This document shows, one piece after another, positions 5,763 through 14,800 of a stretch of DNA of 34,339 nt. The notes under the pieces are model-generated. The model had not been told where the DNA came from. It saw only the letters and a list, made by a program, of their open reading frames with translations, and did no database searches. Both the position numbers and the translations under genes were made by a program. Origin of the DNA: an uncultured Clostridia bacterium. GTDB lineage: Bacteria > Bacillota > Clostridia > Lachnospirales > Lachnospiraceae. Each line of letters starts with the position of its first letter. The first letter of the stretch is position 1. The stretch covers positions 1-34,339 of the forward strand of contig CAMOXU010000021.1 in NCBI GenBank assembly GCA_946629525.1, read 5' to 3'.

Positions 5763-8700
5763 ATGTATAAAAAAGTAGAAACAGACATGAATTTTGTTGA
5801 GCGGGAGAAAGAGACCGCCAAATTCTGGAAGGACAACGACATTTTCCAGAAAAGCATCAAGCAGAGAGAGGGCAATCCTACTTACATGTTCTTTGACGGG
5901 CCGCCGACCGCGAACGGTAAGCCGCACATCGGCCATGTTCTGACGCGCGTCATCAAGGACATGATTCCGCGTTATCATGCCATGAAGGGTGAGTACGTTC
6001 CGCGTAAAGCCGGATGGGATACGCACGGCCTTCCCGTCGAGATCGAGGTCGAGAAGATCATCGGAATCGAGGGCAAGGAGGCGATCGAGGAGTACGGTGT
6101 CGAGCCGTTCATCGAGAAGTGCAAGGAATCCGTGTGGAAGTACGAAGGCATGTGGAGAGAATTCTCCGACATCGTAGGATTCTGGGCGGATATGGATAAT
6201 CCGTATGTCACTTATCACGATGATTTTATCGAGTCCGAGTGGTGGGCACTGAAGCAGATCTTCGACAGAGATCTTCTGTACAAGGGATATAAAGTCGTCC
6301 CGTACTGCCCGTCCTGCGGAACGCCGCTCTCGAGCCACGAAGTGGCACAGGGCTACAAGACACTGAAGGAAAAGTCGGCGGTCGTACGCTTCAAGGCGAA
6401 GGACGGAGATTTTTATTTCCTTGCATGGACGACGACCCCGTGGACACTTCCGTCCAACACCGCGCTCTGCGTAAATCCGCATGAGTCCTATGTGAAGGTC
6501 GTTGACGGAGAGTATACCTATATTATGGCGGAAGCGCTGGTCGAGAAGGTCCTCGGCGAGGGGAAGGAGATCCTCGAGCGCTATACGGGAACCGACCTCG
6601 AAGGCATGGAGTACGAGCCGCTCTACGACTGCGCGAGAGAAGCTGCGGAGAAGCAGGGCAAGAAAGCGCACTTCGTGACGGTCGACGAGTACGTCACCAT
6701 GACAGACGGTACCGGCATCGTTCATATCGCTCCGGCATTCGGTGAGGACGACTCTCGAATCGGACGCAATTATGACCTTCCGCTCCTCAAGTTCGTTGAC
6801 GAGCAGGGCAGAATGACACCGGATACGCCGTTCGCCGGCTACCGCTGCAAGCCTACCCAGAAGGAAGTGAAAGAAGGCGCGGTGAGCGCGGATCCCGAGA
6901 TCCTGAAGGACCTCAAAGAGCGCGGACTTCTCGCTGCGGCTCCGAAGTTCGAGCATGACTATCCGCACTGCTGGAGATGCGGAACTCCGCTCATCTACTA
7001 TGCGCGTGAGTCCTGGTTCATCCGCATGACGGCCGTCAAGGATGACCTTGTCGCGAACAACAAGAAGATCAACTGGATCCCGAAGAGCATCGGAGAAGGC
7101 CGTTTCGGCGACTGGCTGGAGAACATCCAGGACTGGGCGCTCTCCCGCGACCGCTACTGGGGAACTCCGCTTCCGGTATGGATCTGTGACGACTGTGGAA
7201 AGAAACACGCGATCGGATCCAAGAAGGAACTGAAGGAAATGGCAGTAAACTGCCCGGACGAGATCGAGCTGCACAAGCCGTTCATCGACCGTGTCGAGCT
7301 CAAGTGCCCGTGCTGCGGCGGGACCATGCACCGCGTACCGGAAGTCATCGACTGCTGGTTCGATTCGGGTTCCATGCCGTTCGCACAGCACCATTATCCG
7401 TTCGAGAATCAGGAGCTTTTCAAGGCTCAGTTCCCGGCTTCCTTCATTTCCGAGGCGGTCGATCAGACGAGAGGATGGTTCTATTCGCTGCATGCGATCT
7501 CGACGCTCATTTTCAACAAGCCGTGCTTTGAAAATGTCATCGTACTCGGCCTTGTCCAGGACGAGAACGGACAGAAGATGAGCAAGTCCAAGGGCAACGC
7601 GGTGGACCCGATGGAAGCCCTTGCGAAATATGGTGCGGACGCGATCCGCTGGTACTTCATCGTGAACTCCGCTCCGTGGCTCCCGAGCCGTTTCTACGGC
7701 AAGGCGGTCATGGAAGGCCAGAGAAAGTTCCTCGGGACCCTCTGGAATACATACGCATTCTACGTACTGTATGCGAACATTGACAATTTCAATCCGCTCG
7801 AGCATGAACTCGAGTATGACAAGCTTGCCGTCATCGACAAGTGGATCCTGTCTCGTCTCAACTCGACGATCAAGACCGTGGACGCCAACATGGCTTCCTA
7901 CAAGATCCCCGAGTCGGGCAAGGCTCTGCAGGCATTTACCGATGATCTCTCGAACTGGTACGTCAGAAGAAGCCGTACCCGTTTCTGGGCAAAGGGCATG
8001 GAGCAGGATAAGGTCAACGCTTACATGACGCTGTACACAGCGCTTGTTACGCTGTCGAAGCTCGCTGCACCGATGATCCCGTTCATGACGGAGGAGATCT
8101 ACCAGAATCTTGTCCGCGGAATCGATGAAAATGCGCCGGAGAGCATCCACCTGACAGATTATCCGGTGGCGGATGAGAGCATGATCGATCCGGAGCTCGA
8201 GGAGAACATGGACCATGTCCTGAAGATCGTCGTGCTCGGACGTGCTGCCAGAAATGAGAGCGGCATCAAGAACCGCCAGCCGATCGCCCGCATGATGGTC
8301 AAGGCACCGTATGAGATCCCGGAATTCTATCAGGAGATCATCAGGGAGGAGCTGAACCTCAAGAAGGTCGAGATGACGGACGATGCGGACAGCTTCATCA
8401 GCTACACATTCAAGCCGCAGCTCAAGACCGTGGGACCGAAATTCGGAAAGCTCGTAGGCGGAATCCGCAAGGCGCTCTCCGAGATCAACGGCAGCGCGGC
8501 CATGAAAGAGCTCAATGAGCAGGGAATTCTTACGCTTGACATAAACGGTACCGAGGCCGTATTATCGAGGGACGATCTTCTGATCGATATGGCGCAGAGC
8601 GAAGGCTTTGAGACGCAGTCCGACGGAAAAGTGACGGTAGTCCTCGACAAGACACTGACTCCGGAGCTTCTCGAGGAAGGATTTGTGCGGGAGCTGATCT

Positions 8701-8924
8701 CCAAGATCCAGACGATGCGCAAGGAGGCCGGGTTCGAGGTCATGGACCGCATCCGCCTCTATGTCTCGGGAAATGAAAAGCTCGAGAAGATCATTCGTGA
8801 TAATGCCGCAACGATCGGAAGAGATGTCCTCGCGGATGACTATACGGTCGGAGAGACCGCCGGATACACAAAGGACTGGAAGATCAACGGGGAACCTGTG
8901 ACACTCGGTGTTGAGAAGCAGTAA
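5763..8924 (+). CDS. ileS: Isoleucine--tRNA ligase
   Basis: Charges tRNA-Ile with isoleucine in the cytoplasm. The class I signatures are HIGH (55-58, PTANGKPHIGH) and KMSKS (605-609). The large editing domain inserted in the Rossmann fold contains the TTTPWTLPSN and IVHIAPAFGEDD segments. A CPSCG and a CRCG-like pair, plus the CPCCGG segment, could bind zinc within the insert. At 1053 residues and with a long C-terminal region it fits the eukaryote-like type 2 IleRS, the class associated with low mupirocin sensitivity, rather than the ~930-residue type 1 enzyme; this subtype call rests on length and overall look. The ATG at 5763 has AAAGGAG about 10 bases upstream. It sits alone behind its own promoter. 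Confidence 0.95.
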   Translation: MYKKVETDMNFVEREKETAKFWKDNDIFQKSIKQREGNPTYMFFDGPPTANGKPHIGHVLTRVIKDMIPRYHAMKGEYVPRKAGWDTHGLPVEIEVEKIIGIEGKEAIEEYGVEPFIEKCKESVWKYEGMWREFSDIVGFWADMDNPYVTYHDDFIESEWWALKQIFDRDLLYKGYKVVPYCPSCGTPLSSHEVAQGYKTLKEKSAVVRFKAKDGDFYFLAWTTTPWTLPSNTALCVNPHESYVKVVDGEYTYIMAEALVEKVLGEGKEILERYTGTDLEGMEYEPLYDCAREAAEKQGKKAHFVTVDEYVTMTDGTGIVHIAPAFGEDDSRIGRNYDLPLLKFVDEQGRMTPDTPFAGYRCKPTQKEVKEGAVSADPEILKDLKERGLLAAAPKFEHDYPHCWRCGTPLIYYARESWFIRMTAVKDDLVANNKKINWIPKSIGEGRFGDWLENIQDWALSRDRYWGTPLPVWICDDCGKKHAIGSKKELKEMAVNCPDEIELHKPFIDRVELKCPCCGGTMHRVPEVIDCWFDSGSMPFAQHHYPFENQELFKAQFPASFISEAVDQTRGWFYSLHAISTLIFNKPCFENVIVLGLVQDENGQKMSKSKGNAVDPMEALAKYGADAIRWYFIVNSAPWLPSRFYGKAVMEGQRKFLGTLWNTYAFYVLYANIDNFNPLEHELEYDKLAVIDKWILSRLNSTIKTVDANMASYKIPESGKALQAFTDDLSNWYVRRSRTRFWAKGMEQDKVNAYMTLYTALVTLSKLAAPMIPFMTEEIYQNLVRGIDENAPESIHLTDYPVADESMIDPELEENMDHVLKIVVLGRAARNESGIKNRQPIARMMVKAPYEIPEFYQEIIREELNLKKVEMTDDADSFISYTFKPQLKTVGPKFGKLVGGIRKALSEINGSAAMKELNEQGILTLDINGTEAVLSRDDLLIDMAQSEGFETQSDGKVTVVLDKTLTPELLEEGFVRELISKIQTMRKEAGFEVMDRIRLYVSGNEKLEKIIRDNAATIGRDVLADDYTVGETAGYTKDWKINGEPVTLGVEKQ

Positions 8925-8978
8925 ACGGCGCGTTCCTTAAAGAGGAACTGTCTGTTACGGTAACACAAGAAGCCAGGG

Positions 8979-9011
8979 GCATGCGGAGGAGCGGAAATGT
9001 CCTCCGTGTGC
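8979..9011 (+). other. Hairpin between ileS and glgP
   Basis: GCATGCGGAGGA (8979-8990) pairs with TCCTCCGTGTGC (9000-9011) around a 9-nt loop, with G-U wobbles. No T-run follows, so it is either a weak terminator of ileS or a leader structure of glgP. One arm contains GGAGGA, which mimics a ribosome binding site but is sequestered in the stem. Confidence 0.5.
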
Positions 9012-9042
9012 TTCAGCCTAATACGAAAGGACGGATAAAAAC

Positions 9043-11523
9043 TTGGCAAAGAAAACATCCACTGGACTTATGAAAGGCGGAAGATTTGATAAGAAGGCGT
9101 TCAAGGAGAAGGTACGCGATTCTGTAAAGATGCTTTACAGAAAGGACTTCGAGGATGCCTCCCAGCAGGAACTGTATCAGGCAGTTTCGAACGTTATCGA
9201 GTCTGAGATCATTGACAACTGGATGACATCCTGCAAGCGTTTCGAAGAGCAGAGCGCGAAGATCGTCTACTACCTCTCCATGGAATTCCTGGTAGGACGC
9301 GCACTCGGCAACAACCTTCTGAACCTCGGGGAGTATGACGGGGTAAAGGCTGCCCTCACAGAGCTGGGCCTTGACCTGAACGCACTTGAGGACCAGGAGC
9401 CGGATCCGGCTCTCGGCAACGGCGGTCTCGGAAGACTCGCGGCATGTTTCATGGAGTCTCTCGCGACCGGCGGATATCACGCATACGGCTGCGGAATCCG
9501 CTATCACTACGGTATGTTCAAGCAGAAGATCAAGAACGGTTTCCAGGAAGAAGTTCCGGATAACTGGCTGAAGCACGGATATCCGTTCGAGCTGAAGAGA
9601 CCGGAGCACGCCCATGAGGTTCGTTTCGGCGGAAATACCCGTGTGGAGTACGACCCGACTATCGGCAAGAACCGCTATATCTATGAGAATTATTCCTCTG
9701 TCCGCGCAGTACCTTACGATATTCCGATCGTTGGATATAAGAACGGCGTCGTCGACACGCTCCGCATCTGGGATGCTGAAGCGATCGTGGACTTTGAGCT
9801 GTCCTCCTTCGACAAGGGTCACTATGACAAGGCTGTCGAGCAGCAGAATCTTGCCCGCACCATCACAGAGGTCCTTTACCCGAACGACAACCACTACGCA
9901 GGCAAGGAGCTTCGTCTGAAGCAGCAGTATTTCTTCGTATCCGCATCCCTTCAGGAAGCGCTCGAGAAGCATCTGAGACAGTACGGTACACTGAAGAACC
10001 TTCCGGAGAAGGCAGCCTTCCAGATGAACGATACGCATCCGACAGTCTCTGTGCCTGAGCTTATGCGTCTTCTCATGGATGTATATCACATGGAGTGGGA
10101 TGAGGCATGGGACATCACGACAAAGTGCTGTGCCTACACGAACCATACGATCATGGCGGAAGCGCTCGAGAAGTGGCCGATCGATCTCTTCTCCCGTCTT
10201 CTTCCGCGTATCTACCAGATCACCGAGGAGATCAACCGCCGCTTTGAAAATGAAGTGCGCGAGAAATACCCGGATACCTGGCACGACAAGCTCAAGAATA
10301 TGGGCATCATCTATGACGGCCAGATCCGCATGGCGTACCTCGCGATCGTCGGCGGCCATTCGGTCAACGGTGTTGCGGCCCTTCACACAGAGATCCTCAA
10401 GAAGGACGTTCTGAGAGACTTCTATGAGATGATGCCGGAGAAGTTCAACAACAAGACGAACGGTATCACACAGAGAAGATTCCTGCTCCACGGAAATCCG
10501 GAGCTCGCAGCCTGGGTCACTGACAAGGTCGGTGAGAAGTGGATCACAGACCTCTCCGAGATCTCGAAGCTTCGTCTCTTCGTCGATGACGAGAAGGCTC
10601 AGCAGGAGTTCATGAGCATCAAGCTACGCAACAAGCAGCGTCTGGCTGATTATGTCGCAGTGCATAACGGCGTGGACATCGATCCGTACTCGATCTTCGA
10701 CGTACAGGTCAAGCGTCTGCATGAGTACAAGAGACAGCTTCTCAACATCCTGCATGTAATGTACCTGAGAAATCAGCTGCTCGAGAATCCGGGAATGGAG
10801 TTCTATCCGAGAACATTCATTTTCGGCGCGAAGGCATCTGCAGGCTATAAGATCGCGAAATTGATCATCAAGCTGATCAACTCTGTCGCTGCTTCCGTCA
10901 ACAATGATCCGGCTCTTCACAACAAACTGAAGGTCGTCTTCATTGAGGACTATAAGGTCTCCAATGGTGAGATCATTTTCGCTGCTGCGGATGTATCCGA
11001 GCAGATCTCCACAGCGTCCAAGGAAGCGTCCGGCACAGGAAACATGAAATTCATGCTGAACGGCGCTCCGACACTCGGAACCATGGACGGCGCGAACGTT
11101 GAGATCGTTCAGGAAGTCGGCGAGGAGAACGCATTTATCTTCGGTCTGTCCTCCGACGAGGTCATCAACTATGAGCATAACGGCGGCTACTATCCGAACG
11201 ACATTTTCAACAATGACGCGGATATCCGCAAGGTCCTCATTCAGCTCGTGAACGGCACATTCGACCGCGACACAGAGCTGTTCAGACCGATTTACGATTC
11301 TCTGCTCACGAACAATTACGGTCCGGCCGACAAGTACTTCATCCTTGCGGACTTCCGCTCCTATGCGGAGGCTCAGAGAAGGGTCGAGCAGGCTTACCGC
11401 AATCACAGGGGATGGGCACGCATGGCTATGATGAATACGGCCTGCGCAGGCAAGTTCTCCTCCGACCGTACGATCAAAGAGTACGTGGATGAGATCTGGA
11501 AGCTGAATTCTGTGACAAAGTAA
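9043..11523 (+). CDS. glgP: Glycogen/starch/alpha-glucan phosphorylase (GT35)
   Basis: Cleaves alpha-1,4-glucan ends with phosphate to release glucose-1-phosphate. The 826-residue length is standard for the family. The pyridoxal-phosphate site is clear: EASGTGNMKFMLNG with Lys669, followed by TLGTMDGANVEI. The N-terminal part contains ALGNGGLGRLAACF, the usual glucan/allosteric core motif. The start is TTG at 9043: AAAGGA sits 11 bases before it and the MAKKTS reading follows, with no suitable ATG upstream in frame. A strong terminator follows, so it ends its own transcript. The glgB gene is 21 kb downstream in this window, so glycogen genes here are dispersed and not in one operon. Confidence 0.95.
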   Translation: MAKKTSTGLMKGGRFDKKAFKEKVRDSVKMLYRKDFEDASQQELYQAVSNVIESEIIDNWMTSCKRFEEQSAKIVYYLSMEFLVGRALGNNLLNLGEYDGVKAALTELGLDLNALEDQEPDPALGNGGLGRLAACFMESLATGGYHAYGCGIRYHYGMFKQKIKNGFQEEVPDNWLKHGYPFELKRPEHAHEVRFGGNTRVEYDPTIGKNRYIYENYSSVRAVPYDIPIVGYKNGVVDTLRIWDAEAIVDFELSSFDKGHYDKAVEQQNLARTITEVLYPNDNHYAGKELRLKQQYFFVSASLQEALEKHLRQYGTLKNLPEKAAFQMNDTHPTVSVPELMRLLMDVYHMEWDEAWDITTKCCAYTNHTIMAEALEKWPIDLFSRLLPRIYQITEEINRRFENEVREKYPDTWHDKLKNMGIIYDGQIRMAYLAIVGGHSVNGVAALHTEILKKDVLRDFYEMMPEKFNNKTNGITQRRFLLHGNPELAAWVTDKVGEKWITDLSEISKLRLFVDDEKAQQEFMSIKLRNKQRLADYVAVHNGVDIDPYSIFDVQVKRLHEYKRQLLNILHVMYLRNQLLENPGMEFYPRTFIFGAKASAGYKIAKLIIKLINSVAASVNNDPALHNKLKVVFIEDYKVSNGEIIFAAADVSEQISTASKEASGTGNMKFMLNGAPTLGTMDGANVEIVQEVGEENAFIFGLSSDEVINYEHNGGYYPNDIFNNDADIRKVLIQLVNGTFDRDTELFRPIYDSLLTNNYGPADKYFILADFRSYAEAQRRVEQAYRNHRGWARMAMMNTACAGKFSSDRTIKEYVDEIWKLNSVTK

Positions 11524-11562
11524 AGACATATTCCTTAAAAGGAATGGATTTTTTGAAGACCG

Positions 11563-11611
11563 GAAGGCCCGGGAATGTACGAACTGGTATGTTCCCGGGC
11601 CTTCTTTTTTT
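11563..11611 (+). terminator. Intrinsic terminator of glgP
   Basis: GAAGGCCCGGGAA (11563-11575) pairs perfectly with TTCCCGGGCCTTC (11592-11604), with TAC/GTA also pairing inside, followed by seven T residues. Confidence 0.95.
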
Positions 11612-11882
11612 GCATTTCTGCAGGGAAAAGGCCGGCTGCGGCAGTGCTCCGGAGGGATGGGAATTTCATTTTGCGTGGACAGAAAAAACCCGATATGTTA
11701 AACTTATTTTGATTATGGGGTAGTTTGCTTAATCGGATAATTGCCGTCCCGGATCGCACGCTTTTTTCTGCAAAAAGCCCCTGTCTTTTTGATTTTTTGA
11801 ACGGCATAAAAAAGCGTGAAGACCAGACGGCATTGTAATTCAGGCGGATTTTTTTATTTCCGCTGATATAGGGGTGAACATA
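11612..11882. other. Intergenic leader of the giant ATPase gene
   Basis: This gap of about 270 bp has no recognisable gene. It contains several A/T runs and a small GCGGA/TCCGC hairpin with a T-rich loop near 11843-11862. I could not identify a convincing promoter; one must exist because a strong terminator lies just upstream. Confidence 0.4.
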
Positions 11883-14800
11883 GTGGATAAGGCTGAATAC
11901 AGAATAAAACTGGAGCAGATCAACAATCTTGCTGAGAACGGCGACTTCAAGGGCGCCGCTGCCATTGCCGATACCATCGAGTGGAAGAAAGTCAGGAGCG
12001 TCAGGACGCTCTGCATGATCGGTGAGATCTATGAAGCGAACAGACGGTACAGTGACAGTGAGCAGATCCTGAAGTATGCGTACAGACAGTCCTCTTCCAG
12101 CAAAACGGTCCTTTACAGGCTTACTGAAATCGAGATCCGCATGGGGTTCTACGATGAAGCGAAGAGATATTATCAGGAGTTCGAGGAGCTCTCGCCGCAC
12201 GACACGTCGCGCTATATCCTGAAGTACAAGCTTCTCCGGGCACAGGGTGCACCGCTCACCGAGCAGATCGAAGTCCTCCGGGAGTACAAGGAGCGGGAGT
12301 ATACGGAGCGCTGGGCCTTTGAGCTGGCCAGACTGTACAAGAAGAACGGTCAGAAGCAGCGCTGCATCGAGGAGTGCGACGATATGATCCTCTGGTTCGC
12401 GGAGGGCAAGTATGTGACGCGGGCCATGGAGCTGAAAATGCAGCTCGAGCCGCTCTCCGAAGCCCAGCAGAAGCGCTATGACAATCGTCATAAGGCCGCG
12501 ATCGAAGCGGAGCGCAGAGCAATCCCGGATGACGATCTGAACGGATTTGACCGCGTCCAGCGCGCGATCAACAGGGCGGACGAGGAGGATTATGAGCTTC
12601 GTCCGGAACGTCAGAAGAAGGTGACTGCGGCGGAGGCGATCCAGAAAATGAACGCCGCCGCAGATGAAGCCGTAACCACCGCGATCTTTGAGGAGAAAAC
12701 GCCCAACGTACGGCCGGGGATCCGCACCGGAAGGGCTGTCGGACGGTCCTCTGATATTCAGGACCAGATCGCGAGCAGCTTCCGCGAGGCGGTCTCGAGC
12801 ATTCGGAAGCCCAGACAGCTCGATTATACAGATCTTTACAGCGAGGAAGAGGAGCCGGGTGAAGACTTTGAAGAGTCCTTTGAGGAGAGTGCCGAGGACC
12901 GCGGCAATGCGGAGCTGGAAGCCCTCTTCGCTGAGACCGGCAGCATGTTCGCAAAAGAGCTTGCGGATACTTTCGGCGTGAGAAGCGGGTCGACCGATGT
13001 GGTCGGGGAGACTCCGGAGACAGAGACTTCTGAGGAGCCGGAAGCGGCAGAGAAAGAGATGACAGCGGAAGCCGGATCCGCCGATGAGACGGAGGACGGA
13101 ACTGCGGAGGCTGCTGAAGAGGCTGCGGACACCGCAGACGAGGAAGTATCTGCGGAAGCGGAGGACGCTGCGGACGTCGCAGAAGCGGAAGAAACTGCGG
13201 AAGCAGAGGACGCTGCGGACGTCGCAGAAACTGCGGAAGCAGAGGAAGATACAGAGGCGTCTGAAGAGCCGGAAGAAGCCATCGAAGAGGTGTCCGGGGA
13301 ATCAGCGGAAGATGCTTCCGGTGAAGAGACTGAGGAGCAGGTCGAAGCGGTCGGAGAGGCGGAAGCTGAAGAGTCTGAGATCGCGGAGGCGGAATCCGGG
13401 GAGGTTCCGGAGGCGGAATCCTCCGAGACTACGGAGGCAGGATCTCCTGAGAGTCTTGAGTATGATATTACAGATCCGGAGATCGAAGGATCCGTTGCGG
13501 ATCCGGAAGATACACTGGAGCCTGTCGATCCCTCTGAGGCGATCGATATGATTGAGGAGATAGACCGGTCGCTTGTTGAAGGGGTGGATGAAGACCTTGA
13601 TCTGAGCGCCCTGACGGATGATGAGAGTGCCGCGGAAGCTGCGGAGGAAGCAGAGGAACCGGCGGAAGCTCTGGAAGAAGCTGCGGAAGCAGTCGAAGAG
13701 GCGGCGGACGAAGAGGCTGAAGTCGAAACGACTGAGGTAGCGGAGGCTGTTGAAGAGATCGAAGAGGCAGCGGACGAAGAGTCTGAAATCGAAACGACTG
13801 AGGTAGAGGAGGCTGTCGAAGAGGTCGAAGAGGCAGCGGACGAAGAGTCTGAAGCCGAACCGGCTAAGGTAGAGGAGGCTGTCGAAGAGGTCGAAGAGGC
13901 AGCGGACGAAGAGGCTGAAGCTGAAACGGCTGAGGTAGAGGAGGCTGTTGAAGCGGCAGAAGAGCCTGAGGCCGAAACGGATGAGATTCAGGAGGCTGTC
14001 GAAGAGGTCGAAGAGGCAGCGGACGAAGAGGCTGAAGCTGAACCGGTTGAGGTAGAGGAGGCTGTCGAAGAGGTCGAAGAGGCAGCGGACGAAGAGTCTG
14101 AAGCCGAAACGACTGAGGTAGAGGACTCTGTCGAAGAGATCGAAGAGGCCGCGGACGAAGAGTCTGAAGCTGAAACAACTGAGGTAGAGGAAGCTGTGGA
14201 AGTGATTAAAGAAGCAACTTCAGAAACAGCACCTGAGAACGCGGAAGCCCTGGAGGAAGCGGCGGAAGCGGATGCTGCTTTTGAAGAGACAGAAAAGGCA
14301 GAGGAGATAGAGCAAATCGCGGCCGGGGATTCTGATGAAACAGACATCCCCTGTGAAAAACACAGCTTCATCGAAGAGGAGATCTCCGAATCCGGAAGCA
14401 TCGATTCTCAGGAAGATGAAGCAGATGATGAAGAGGCTTACGAGCCGTACGATCTCGAGGCCGAGGCGGAAGCACTTCGTGCATTTGGCGAAACGTTCAG
14501 TGAAATTGAGCACGAGGCGGCTGAAATTTCTAAAAACGCGGCAGAGCTGCAGCCAGTCAATCTCTCCGTGGAAAATCTGGACGATATCGCGCCGGTTATC
14601 TATGATTCGGAGACCGCGGCGGAGGAAGCGGCGGTCAGAGAGGAACTGAAGGCTGAGGCGGAAGAATCCGAAGAAGTCACAGCAGAAGCTGAGGCGGAAG
14701 AGCCCGAGGAAGCCGTGGCAGAAGAGGTTGAGGCTGAGGAGCCCGAAGAAGTCACAGCAGAGGAAGCTGAGGCGGAAGAGCCCGAAGAAGTCACAGCAGA

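Noticed and set aside
5580-8216. 878-codon open frame on the minus strand opposite ileS
   Set aside because: It is a shadow of the GC-rich ileS gene: no recognisable domains, while the plus frame has all synthetase motifs. Similar long minus frames opposite glgP, metG and glgB were rejected for the same reason.
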